From positions 1-11,260 of the forward strand of contig CAADWS010000094.1 in the NCBI GenBank assembly GCA_900752815.1: 11,260 nucleotides of DNA. Direction: 5' to 3'. This DNA comes from Bacteroidaceae bacterium (GTDB taxonomy: Bacteria > Bacteroidota > Bacteroidia > Bacteroidales > Bacteroidaceae). Position 1 is the first letter of the stretch. Each line of letters begins with the position of its first letter. Below the pieces are notes generated by a model, which searched no databases, was not told the origin of the DNA, and saw only the letters and a program-made list of their open reading frames with translations. Positions 1 to 6,933 of the stretch are shown piece after piece. Both the position numbers and the translations under genes were made by a program.

Positions 1-31
1 ATCCTGCAATATATTAACTACAAAAATGGAA

Positions 32-81
32 AACCCATTGGCAGAGTTAAATATGCACTAATTTAATTCCGCCAACGGGTT
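32..81. terminator. Long imperfect hairpin, probable terminator of a gene left of the window
   Basis: The arms 32-52 and 61-81 can form a stem of about 21 positions closed by an 8-nt loop (53-60). Only A37/C76 and A43/C70 fail to pair on the plus strand, and G46/T67 is a wobble. Read on the minus strand the two A/C mismatches become G/U pairs, leaving one mismatch, and the stem is followed by TTTTCCATTTTTG. On the plus strand it is followed by a weaker T-rich stretch (81-98). It could therefore stop transcription in both directions. Which gene it serves cannot be seen. A structured repeat element is an alternative. Confidence 0.5.
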
Positions 82-218
82 CTATGTCTCTTTATTTTCA
101 TGATGTTTTGTAGTCCGTTTACTGATTGTGACAGGAAAACCGGCTCCCTAACCTTCGCGGATACGAGTCTTCACGTTCCTGTCGCTCAAATGAAATACAG
201 AATTTACCTGGCTTCGCC

Positions 219-250
219 TTGCTCTGTTTACGAAAAGCTGCGTAACTTTG
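219..250 (+). promoter_or_regulatory. Bacteroidetes-type promoter of the EamA permease gene
   Basis: TTG at 219-221 and TAACTTTG at 243-250 are separated by 21 nt, which fits the known Bacteroidetes -33/-7 promoter (TTTG or TTG, then TAnnTTTG). Transcription would start near 256. That excludes the in-frame TTG at 248 as a start codon and supports the ATG at 296, giving a leader of about 40 nt. Confidence 0.7.
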
Positions 251-295
251 CAGCCGTTTTACGATGACAAGGAACCTTATAGGTCTGACCCACTT

Positions 296-1240
296 ATGAT
301 ACCACAGAACAAATCCCTTATCTGGGGCCATCTGGCCGGATTTACAGCCTACGCCATTTTCGGCTTCAATATTGTAGTATGCAAAGACTTGACAGGCAGC
401 CATCTGCTTTCGCCGATTGCCTTATTCTGCCTGCGAAGCATCGGTGCGGGCCTTTTATTCTGGCTGTTGTCAGCCTTCATGCCTCGTGAGAAAGTCAGGC
501 GTGCCGATTTTGCAAAGATTGCGGCAGCTTCCTTTCTGGGCTTTTTCATGGCACAACTCACCTTTCTCATGGCCATTCCGGACATCACACCAATGGACTG
601 TTCCATCATCAGCGCTTTATCTCCACTGTATACGATGTTCATTGCGGCCTGGGTGCTGAAAGAACCGATTACGGCACGCAAGATGGGAGGCGTATTGCTC
701 AGTCTGGCGGGCATTCTTTTCCTGATTTTCAACACGGCGGGCACCTCCGGAGCAACGGCCGAGAGTTCTGCACGGGGCATTGCACTGATGATAGCGAACA
801 GTTTCTGCTTTTCGCTTTACCTGGGGGTATTCCGTCCGGTCATCTCCCGTTATTCGGTCATTACCTTTATGAAATGGGTCTTCTTCTTTTCCACCTGCAT
901 GTCTTTGCCGCTGGCTTTTGACGAACTGACACATACAGCCTATTCCACCTTTTCGCTCAGCATCTGGAGTGAATTGGCATTTCTCATTGTCTGTTCCACC
1001 TTTATCACCTATTTTCTGATTCCGGTTTCACAAAAAAGACTTCGCCCCACACTGGTCTGCCTCTATTCCTATGTGCAGCCCATCATTGCCATCGCCATCA
1101 GCATCTATATCGGAATGGACACGCTGGATGGAAAGAAAATAATGGCAGCCATAGCCGTTTTCGGTGGAGTGGCCCTCGTCAACTACAGCCGGGGAGCCGC
1201 CACAGTCAACGGCAGGTCCTCTGCACGAGAACATCAGTAA
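296..1240 (+). CDS. EamA/DMT-family inner-membrane transporter
   Basis: This is a 314-residue protein with about ten hydrophobic segments arranged as two EamA repeats (roughly residues 8-146 and 158-297), the usual size and layout of the drug/metabolite transporter superfamily. Each repeat ends in the typical pattern: SALSPLYTMFIAAWVLKEP (107-125) followed by a GG-containing helix, and LRPTLVCLYSYVQPIIA (249-265) followed by GGVALV (290-295). Members export amino acids, nucleotides or other metabolites; the substrate cannot be read from the sequence. The ATG at 296 is chosen because the in-frame TTG at 248 lies inside the promoter. The gene has its own promoter, runs opposite to the polysaccharide operon, and its stop overlaps the nitroreductase stop by 7 bp. 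A role in polysaccharide synthesis is not implied. Confidence 0.93.
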   Translation: MIPQNKSLIWGHLAGFTAYAIFGFNIVVCKDLTGSHLLSPIALFCLRSIGAGLLFWLLSAFMPREKVRRADFAKIAAASFLGFFMAQLTFLMAIPDITPMDCSIISALSPLYTMFIAAWVLKEPITARKMGGVLLSLAGILFLIFNTAGTSGATAESSARGIALMIANSFCFSLYLGVFRPVISRYSVITFMKWVFFFSTCMSLPLAFDELTHTAYSTFSLSIWSELAFLIVCSTFITYFLIPVSQKRLRPTLVCLYSYVQPIIAIAISIYIGMDTLDGKKIMAAIAVFGGVALVNYSRGAATVNGRSSAREHQ

Positions 1241-1767
1241 TGGTTCCAGCTACTGATTTCTTCCAGCGCTTTCCGCTGTTTCTCCCGGGTTTCACCGGCC
1301 GCATACCCCACGGTAATCAGCAGGGGAATTCTCCTGTTCTTCACTCCCAGCAGGCGAGCCACATTCTTCTCGTCAAACCATCCCAGGATGCAAGTGCCCA
1401 ATCCCAGTTCTGCGGCCTGCAGGCAAAAATGCTCTACGGCAATACCGACATCCAGCAACGAGTATTCCTTGTCCTTGATGACACTTCCGATGCGGGCAGT
1501 CAGGTTCATCTTTTCCAGCACCACAGCAACGATAGCAGGGGCCTGAGTTGCAAATTTGTTCATACCCATACCGGCCGCGGCAGCAGCCATGGAAGGCAGC
1601 AGAGCGGCATCGTCCACCACCACAAATTTCCAGGGTTGCGAATTACAGGCCGACGGTGCACACCGGGCTGCCTCCAGGCAGCGTATCAGGTCCTCACGTG
1701 CCACACGCCGCCCTTCCTGATAGCGTCGGTCACTCTGACGCTTTTTGACTAACTCTGTAAAATTCAT
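1234..1767 (-). CDS. Small nitroreductase-family flavoprotein
   Basis: This is a 177-residue protein of the FMN-dependent nitroreductase fold, at the short end of the family. The N-terminal RQSDRRY (residues 10-16) matches the R-S-R FMN-phosphate-binding segment. APSACNSQPWKFVVV (37-51) is the second flavin-contacting stretch, and GLGTCILGWF (122-131) is the conserved C-terminal flavin loop. Such enzymes reduce nitro compounds, quinones or similar acceptors with NAD(P)H, usually as dimers; the physiological substrate is unknown. The start at 1767 is preferred over the one at 1836, which adds 23 residues without family resemblance. The chosen ATG has an A/G-rich AAAAAGAAA just upstream, and residue 4 onward fits the family. 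It lies 79 nt after the previous gene with no promoter seen in the gap, so co-transcription with the operon is likely but not certain. Confidence 0.9.
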   Translation of the reverse strand: MNFTELVKKRQSDRRYQEGRRVAREDLIRCLEAARCAPSACNSQPWKFVVVDDAALLPSMAAAAAGMGMNKFATQAPAIVAVVLEKMNLTARIGSVIKDKEYSLLDVGIAVEHFCLQAAELGLGTCILGWFDEKNVARLLGVKNRRIPLLITVGYAAGETREKQRKALEEISSWNHY

Positions 1768-1846
1768 ATTTCTTTTTAGCGCATTTGTCTGATACATACG
1801 ACTCCGTCCTCTATCGGCAGATGCCCGTGTCATCACACCTCATGCA

Positions 1847-2416
1847 TCAAAGGTCGAACCTCTCCATTTTATAGCCCATTCTGTACAGTTGCATGGCTGC
1901 CCCTATCCGGTAAAGGGCATACACGGAGCAGGCATAGACGCGGAATGCAGTCGGACTTTGAGGTTCTATTCCCTCTCTGCGTATCAGCGAAAGGGTCAGC
2001 TGGCCACAACGGCGCACCATCTTCTCCAGTTCCTGCGCGGCCTCACTTTCCAACGGCAATCCCAGCAAGTCCCTCACGATGTGCTCATCCATGTCATCAA
2101 ATCCGTTTTCACCATAATAGGTCGCGTAAGGTGCGGTACTGTAGTGTTCCCAGTCCGTATCCCAGCCATGGGCCACAGCCATTCCCAGATACATGGCCCA
2201 GGCCAGCGACACCAGAGGGTATTCCCTGATTTCCGGAACCGCATCCGCCATATAGGGCTGAGCCAGTACCTCCCATTGCCGGTCAATATCCTCGCCCATG
2301 GGCAGCTTCCCCTCCAGGAAGCCGTATTCCTGACAGGTCGCTTCTAGTCTCTTCAGCAATTCTGTTTCAAACTGTTTCAAATATTTTTCTTCATCCATTG
2401 GCTGGTCTGTTTTCAT
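1847..2416 (-). CDS. Unrecognised 189-residue protein coupled to the wecA-like gene
   Basis: I do not recognise a family. The protein has no signal peptide and no clear membrane helix. It is mostly helical in character, with acidic amphipathic N-terminal helices (residues 8-30), a hydrophobic and aromatic central block (REYPLVSLAWAMYLGMAVAHG, split here as 64-74 and 75-84), then a W-, H- and D-rich stretch (GWDTDWEHY, 84-92), a D/E cluster (107-112) and a basic segment (MVRRCGQLTLSLIRR, 133-147). The C-terminal helix 158-183 holds six tyrosines. The start ATG overlaps the stop of the wecA-like gene as ATGA (2413-2416), so the two are probably translationally coupled. A second in-frame ATG (residue 7, 2398) is possible. 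The coding pattern continues through the whole frame, so I regard it as a real gene. A cytosolic protein of unknown role is the safest call. Confidence 0.75.
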   Translation of the reverse strand: MKTDQPMDEEKYLKQFETELLKRLEATCQEYGFLEGKLPMGEDIDRQWEVLAQPYMADAVPEIREYPLVSLAWAMYLGMAVAHGWDTDWEHYSTAPYATYYGENGFDDMDEHIVRDLLGLPLESEAAQELEKMVRRCGQLTLSLIRREGIEPQSPTAFRVYACSVYALYRIGAAMQLYRMGYKMERFDL

Positions 2417-3570
2417 TTATCACGATGTTTACGTCCGTATTCTGGAATGGTTACAGCCTGCACCTGCATGTCGGAGCATGCCTTAAGGCTCCGGCCCACT
2501 TTCCTGTTCAGCGTCACGTGAACCCCGGCAAACAGCACGACATCCGCGGCGACAATCCAGGTATATTCCACTCCCGCCAGATAAAGGCCGAAATTCATTC
2601 CGCAGAAAAACAGTTGCAGGACCAGAATGGCCATAAGGGTAGCGTGCATACTCCAGCCGGCAGCCAGAAACTTATGATGAATGTGCGTTTTGTCTGCATG
2701 GAAAATAGAAGTTCGCTTCCTCAGTCGTCCGATGGCCACCCGGATCAAATCGAAGGTCGGCACGAGCAAGAGCGAATAACTGGTCAACAGTGCTGCCGGC
2801 CAGTAAGGCAGGATGTCATCATTGTTCATGGCCAGTTTTATCGACAGATACGAAAGTGCATAGCCGAGAATAAGGCTGCCTGTGTCCCCCATAAAGGTTT
2901 TGGTCATTTTCTCTGGTTTCCCGAACATGTTGTAATAGAAAAAAACGAGTACGGCACCGATGAGGGCCAGTGAAAAGACAGCATAGGTAATCACCTGCAT
3001 GCGGAAAAATACGATAGAAAAGGCCAACAGTGCCATCATGCTCAGCCCTGATGCCAGTCCGTCTATGCCGTCAATCAGATTAATGGAGTTCACCACCAGC
3101 AGGCATACCAGAATCGTCAGCGGATACCCTATCCACATCGGGATTTCATAAATCCCCAGAAATCCATACAGATTGTTGATGTAGAGATTGCAGAGCGGCA
3201 GGAAGAGGGACGCGATGAATTGAATGATGAATTTAATCCGGGCGGGCAGTCCCAACACGTCATCGAGCAGTCCCACCAGGTAAATCAGGAAAATACCCGA
3301 GAAAATGATGAATGTCGACAGCGTAATATTGGGAAACTGGCCGTCGATCAGTTGCATCAGAGAGAACGCGATAACCATACCCATGACAGCACAGGGCATG
3401 AACAGGGCGCCACCCAGCCGGGGAATCTTGTTATGATGGATTTTCCGCTCGTTGGGCAAGTCATACAGTCCGCGGCGCTGGCAGAATCTCAGGAGCCACG
3501 GCATTCCCCAGAAAGCCGCCAGCGCACTTACCAGAAATGCTGCCAAAGGATAAAACAGTGTCATTGTCAT
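2413..3570 (-). CDS. wecA: WecA/MraY-like polyprenyl-phosphate sugar-1-phosphate transferase
   Basis: This is a 385-residue polytopic membrane protein of glycosyltransferase family 4, matching WecA/TagO in length. It carries the family's cytoplasmic motifs in order: DLPNERKIHH (37-46) and PRLGG (50-54); the Asp pair in GLLDD (100-104); NSINLIDGIDGLASG (161-175), the Mg and substrate site; FMGDTGSL (226-233); and HADKTHIHHKF (291-301), the His-rich loop of the WecA-type branch. The enzyme transfers a sugar-1-phosphate, usually GlcNAc or another HexNAc, from its UDP form to undecaprenyl phosphate, which is the first step of lipid-linked repeat-unit assembly. It follows two glycosyltransferase genes by 65 nt and its stop overlaps the next gene's start. 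The exact sugar cannot be read. The C-terminal tail after residue 355 is short and basic. The start at 3570 is preceded by an A/G-rich stretch; M3 is an alternative. Confidence 0.95.
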   Translation of the reverse strand: MTMTLFYPLAAFLVSALAAFWGMPWLLRFCQRRGLYDLPNERKIHHNKIPRLGGALFMPCAVMGMVIAFSLMQLIDGQFPNITLSTFIIFSGIFLIYLVGLLDDVLGLPARIKFIIQFIASLFLPLCNLYINNLYGFLGIYEIPMWIGYPLTILVCLLVVNSINLIDGIDGLASGLSMMALLAFSIVFFRMQVITYAVFSLALIGAVLVFFYYNMFGKPEKMTKTFMGDTGSLILGYALSYLSIKLAMNNDDILPYWPAALLTSYSLLLVPTFDLIRVAIGRLRKRTSIFHADKTHIHHKFLAAGWSMHATLMAILVLQLFFCGMNFGLYLAGVEYTWIVAADVVLFAGVHVTLNRKVGRSLKACSDMQVQAVTIPEYGRKHRDK

Positions 3571-3602
3571 GATGTCTTCTTTTCTTGATTCCGATGCTCA
3601 CA

Positions 3603-3623
3603 ACTGGAGGGAAGGCCTCCGTT
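3603..3623. other. Small GC-rich hairpin between glycosyltransferase and wecA genes
   Basis: GGAGG (3606-3610) and CCTCC (3616-3620) pair around a 5-nt loop, and AAC/GTT outside extends the stem past a bulged T. It lies in the 65-nt gap between the second glycosyltransferase and the wecA-like gene. No T-run follows on the minus strand, so it is not a classic terminator; it could affect mRNA stability or be chance. Confidence 0.3.
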
Positions 3624-3635
3624 CTTCACATTCCG

Positions 3636-4421
3636 TCACACTTTTCCATAGTGCATGCGCTTCAGTGTATTGAGTCCCAGTACACAAATCACCAGCCGCT
3701 TGCACCAGTCAAACAGTACCATGTATACATAATAGTACAGAGCCAGCAGTCGACTTCCGCCATTGTTCATGACCACATGCGTAATGTCATAGAATTTCTT
3801 GGCCGAAGCAGCCCCTGAAACTCCCCCCAACCGGAATTCAGCTACATCGGCAGGCACGTATTTGAATCGTGCCCCCCGCTGGTAAAAGCGTGTCAGCAGG
3901 TCATAGTCCATCATGTAGCGGAACTTTTTGTCGTACACGCCATATTGCCTGTATGCATCTGGAGTGATGAAAGTACCTTGATGTGCACAGCGGATGGTGA
4001 AGGGCGCCAGCGGGAATTTCATGGAAGGCGTTTCACGTCCACTGAAGCCGGTATCACGGTTGGTAATAATGACATTACCCCGGTATACGTCCGTTTGTCC
4101 GTCATAGGCTTTTGCCACCTCTTTCAACGCGCCGGGCAGCAGCAGGTCGTCACTGTTGATAATGCCGATAAGGTCACCCTTGGCTGCGGCAATACCTTTG
4201 TTGAAGGCATCGCTGATTCCTTCATCCTTTTCCGAGTGGAAATATCCCAGTTGTGAACGGTATTTCTCTATGATGTCCAGCGTGCCGTCGGTCGACCCGC
4301 CGTCGATGATGACATAGTCCAGCGCCGGATAATCCTGCGACAGCACACTATTAATGGTTTCTTCCAGCGTTTTCGCGCTGTTATAGCAAATCGTAATGAT
4401 TGAAATGACAGGTTGTTTCAT
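3636..4421 (-). CDS. Family-2 glycosyltransferase, WfgS-like
   Basis: This is a 261-residue GT-A fold glycosyltransferase. ISIITICYNSAKTLEETI (6-23) is the first strand and nucleotide-binding start. DYVIIDGGSTDGT (35-47) carries the uracil-contacting Asp region. EKDEGISDAFNKGI (64-77) and INSDD (88-92) hold the metal-binding DxD-type pair. YMMDYDLLTRFYQRGA, near residues 169-184, fits the acceptor and base region. The IDGGSTDGT plus DEGISDAFNKG combination resembles WfgS-type GT2 enzymes of O-antigen and capsule loci. It probably adds one sugar from a nucleotide donor to the lipid-linked unit at the inner face of the membrane. The C-terminal part (about 225-250) is hydrophobic with Tyr and basic residues and may attach to the membrane. 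Donor and linkage are unknown. It sits 35 nt after the other GT2 gene. Confidence 0.93.
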   Translation of the reverse strand: MKQPVISIITICYNSAKTLEETINSVLSQDYPALDYVIIDGGSTDGTLDIIEKYRSQLGYFHSEKDEGISDAFNKGIAAAKGDLIGIINSDDLLLPGALKEVAKAYDGQTDVYRGNVIITNRDTGFSGRETPSMKFPLAPFTIRCAHQGTFITPDAYRQYGVYDKKFRYMMDYDLLTRFYQRGARFKYVPADVAEFRLGGVSGAASAKKFYDITHVVMNNGGSRLLALYYYVYMVLFDWCKRLVICVLGLNTLKRMHYGKV

Positions 4422-4456
4422 ATTTTCATGCTTGATTCCGTTGAGAAGAAGGAAAA

Positions 4457-5314
4457 TTACCTTCGTTTCATTTGATCATAGGCGCGGTCCAGATTGTTGG
4501 CCCGATTTCCTCGCAGCCAGCGCCGCACGCGGAGTTTCAAGGCCAGCCAGCTCCAGAAAAAGGAATATCCGCGCACACGGTATTTTTTCAGGTAGTAGTC
4601 CAGCGACTCCAGGTAAGCCGCATATCTGGCCACACTCACTTCACGTCCGTGTCCTTCCAGATGTATGATTTTTTGCGGCAACAGTGTGATGTGCCGCCGC
4701 GGCAGTCTTCTCATCAGGTCGGGTTCTTCGTTGCAAAGGAAAATCTTTTCATCAAAGCATCCGGCGTTGACGAAGGCCTGCTTCCTTAACGCAAAGGCGG
4801 CCCCCCAGGGCCATACCAGGCGGTTCAGCCATCTCCAGTTGGCTGCCGCCCTTCCGCCGGTCATCCGCTGCAACAGGTTGAACAGCGGATAGAAGAACAG
4901 ATATTCCGGCAGATAGGAATAGGAGTGATTGGGTTTTCCTTCCTGATCGGTGAGCGTATAGCCCACCACCTCGTCCGGGTGCAGGCGGATACACTCCAAA
5001 GTTGGCACCACGATATCCTCGGTCAGCAGGGTGTCCGGATTCAGGAACAGCACGACGGGGGCAGTGGCCAACTCAACTCCTCTGTTGTTGCCCGCACCGA
5101 AACCGCCGTTACTTTCATCCGGACGATACCTGCAGGTAAAGTTCCAGTCTCGTGCCTTCAACAGCGCTTCCAGTCCTGCAACCGGCAGATTGTCCACAAC
5201 AATCACTTCCAGTTCCTTTTGCAGCGGATTGTAACGTTCCAGCGACTCCAGACAGGGAAGCAGCACTTCGTTACTGTTGTAGGCAACAATGATGACTGAT
5301 AATTGCGAAGCCAT
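4457..5314 (-). CDS. Family-2 glycosyltransferase, WbbL/rhamnosyltransferase-like
   Basis: This is a 285-residue GT2 enzyme of the subgroup that contains many WbbL-like rhamnosyltransferases. QLSVIIVAYNSNEVLLPCL (4-22) is the first strand. NGGFGAGNNRGVELA (69-83) and FLNPDT (90-95) are hallmark motifs of this subgroup, the latter providing the metal-binding Asp. WPWGAAFALRKQAF (168-181) followed by FDEKIFLCNEEPDLMRRL (187-204) matches the acceptor-side block with its catalytic acidic residues. The usual VDNxSxD segment after strand 2 is altered here to VVDNLPVAG (39-47), so the Ser and second Asp are missing. The C-terminus is basic (R/K-rich, about 246-285) with a W/L segment that may touch the membrane. 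It probably adds a deoxyhexose or similar sugar to the repeat unit; the donor is a guess. Confidence 0.92.
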   Translation of the reverse strand: MASQLSVIIVAYNSNEVLLPCLESLERYNPLQKELEVIVVDNLPVAGLEALLKARDWNFTCRYRPDESNGGFGAGNNRGVELATAPVVLFLNPDTLLTEDIVVPTLECIRLHPDEVVGYTLTDQEGKPNHSYSYLPEYLFFYPLFNLLQRMTGGRAAANWRWLNRLVWPWGAAFALRKQAFVNAGCFDEKIFLCNEEPDLMRRLPRRHITLLPQKIIHLEGHGREVSVARYAAYLESLDYYLKKYRVRGYSFFWSWLALKLRVRRWLRGNRANNLDRAYDQMKRR

Positions 5315-5344
5315 AATTTTCTGTATGCGTCTTTTTACTTACAA

Positions 5345-5360
5345 CGGACAATAAGGTCCG
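5345..5360. other. Short hairpin in the 92-nt gap after the flippase gene
   Basis: CGGAC (5345-5349) and GTCCG (5356-5360) form a 5-bp stem with a 6-nt loop in the largest gap of the operon (5315-5406). On the minus strand it is not followed by a T-run, and no TAnnTTTG is seen in the gap. It may be a weak attenuator or processing site, or chance. Confidence 0.25.
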
Positions 5361-5406
5361 AATCGTATATAGGTTCTTAAAAAATTCTCGTTTTCCTTTA
5401 TTTTGT

Positions 5407-6933
5407 TCACTTCTTCCGCTTCACGACGGCGCCTGCCATCTCCCGAATCCGGTCTTTCTCCCATGCACTCAGGCACAGATGATACCCCGAAATGCACAGC
5501 GCCAGCGTACTCAGCAGCGTACTGGCCATCAGCATGGCCCAGCCTTCGTGCCAAAGCAGAGTGGTTGTCCAGCCCAGCCCGTAGCTCAGGGCAAAGACCA
5601 GTATGCAGGGCAGCAGCACCTGTTTCAGATAGGGACCGGAAGGCACACCCGCGTCTTTCCGTGCAATCCAGATGCGCAGCAGCATGGACACTCCCTCCTC
5701 GGCAATCATACAGTACATGATGCTGACAGGACCGTATCCCATGCAGAAAGCGGCATAGCCCATGGGCAGTGACACCACATGCAGCGACCCCACAATCAAT
5801 TGCAGCCGCCGGATGTTCCCCACACTTTCAACGGCCATGGCCGACCCGATGGTCAGTTGGTTGATCAGCGCGAGGAGCAGGAAGGTCCTGCAGAACTCCA
5901 GCGCTCCAGCCGGCACCTCCTTCAACCAGAGGGCAAGGACAAAGGGCATGTTCAGGTAAAGGGGAACGATGGCCAGCGATACCATGAGAAATGTCACCCG
6001 ACTGGACAGAAAGGCCAGCTGATGCATTCTTGCCCGGTCGCCCTGCCCTTCAGCCTTGACAATCAGCGGACGTAACGGACGTACGATGCTGTTGGCAAAA
6101 AAGAGGATGAATCCGTTTACCTGTTGGGCCACTCCGTAGGCCGCATTGACCAGCAGACCGAAGAAAGTATTCAGCAGGATGGCTGCCCCCTGATAACGGG
6201 CGATGGAGCAACCCGCGCCAATCAGATTCCAGCCGGCATATCCCAGCATCCCTTTCAGCAAAGCGGGGTCCTGCAACCGGTGCAGGCGAAAATGTGTTTC
6301 GGCATATTTCCTCCTGGAGAATGCCCGCTTGCCGGCAAAGGCCAGCAACTGGCTGCCCAACACCAGTAAGGCATAAGTCAGCAGTTGGTCGTGCGAAAGG
6401 AACAGGATAGCCCCGGCAGCTCCCAGTTTGCACAGGGCCTCCACGATATTGATACCTGCTATCTGCGCTATGTCCTCGTGCGCGTTCATCGCGGCCTCAT
6501 AAGGCACGGCACAGATGGTCAGCACCACTCCGCCCACCATGCACCAGAGCACCTGTTCCGCCACCCGCACTTGGTGAGGGGCTATATCCAGCACCTGATG
6601 AATCATGTATTCTCCAACGGCCAGCAGTCCAATGCTCAGCATGGAGGCTATCAGCCAGTGAATGACCGAACTGGTATAAAACACTTCACTGATTTTACGC
6701 TCATCCCCCTCCCCCATGGCATACGACAGGAAGCGCTGACTGGCGGCCGCCATCGCTACGTTCAGGAACGAGAGCAATGCAACCATACTTGCTATTAGCG
6801 TGTAAAGGCCGAAGTCTTCCCGTCCCAGAGCCTGCAATACATAGCGCGTACCCAGCAGAGTTGCCGCCATCGTGATGCCCATGTTGGCATACAGGGCCAC
6901 ACTATTGAAGGCTATGCGGTTAGCAGTTCTCAT
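5407..6933 (-). CDS. wzx: Wzx-type polysaccharide repeat-unit flippase
   Basis: This is a 508-residue, highly hydrophobic protein with about 12-14 predicted membrane segments, the size and layout of MOP-superfamily oligosaccharide flippases. The N-terminus (NRIAFNSVALYANMGITMAA, residues 5-24) followed by TRYVLQALGREDFGLYTL (29-46) is the typical first helix and loop of Bacteroidetes capsule flippases, with the R-x-x-L-x-x-E/D-x-x-G-L-Y pattern. The basic C-terminus (AVVKRKK) would be cytosolic. It would move the undecaprenyl-diphosphate-linked repeat unit to the periplasmic face. The start (6933) overlaps the end of the acyltransferase gene by 14 bp, which points to tight co-translation. Position next to polymerase, glycosyltransferases and initiating enzyme supports Wzx over a MATE drug pump. 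Confidence 0.93.
   Translation of the reverse strand: MRTANRIAFNSVALYANMGITMAATLLGTRYVLQALGREDFGLYTLIASMVALLSFLNVAMAAASQRFLSYAMGEGDERKISEVFYTSSVIHWLIASMLSIGLLAVGEYMIHQVLDIAPHQVRVAEQVLWCMVGGVVLTICAVPYEAAMNAHEDIAQIAGINIVEALCKLGAAGAILFLSHDQLLTYALLVLGSQLLAFAGKRAFSRRKYAETHFRLHRLQDPALLKGMLGYAGWNLIGAGCSIARYQGAAILLNTFFGLLVNAAYGVAQQVNGFILFFANSIVRPLRPLIVKAEGQGDRARMHQLAFLSSRVTFLMVSLAIVPLYLNMPFVLALWLKEVPAGALEFCRTFLLLALINQLTIGSAMAVESVGNIRRLQLIVGSLHVVSLPMGYAAFCMGYGPVSIMYCMIAEEGVSMLLRIWIARKDAGVPSGPYLKQVLLPCILVFALSYGLGWTTTLLWHEGWAMLMASTLLSTLALCISGYHLCLSAWEKDRIREMAGAVVKRKK

Noticed and set aside
32..81. Integron attC-like site
   Set aside because: GTTAAAT and ATTTAAT are present, but the order is inverted relative to attC (RYYYAAC should come first and GTTRRRY last), and there is no cassette context.
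100..267. A 55-codon plus-strand frame upstream of the permease
   Set aside because: It spans the predicted promoter of the permease and has no family resemblance, so it is unlikely to be translated.
1240..1752. A 170-codon plus-strand open frame opposite the nitroreductase
   Set aside because: It has no recognisable domain and lies wholly opposite a well-supported flavoprotein gene.
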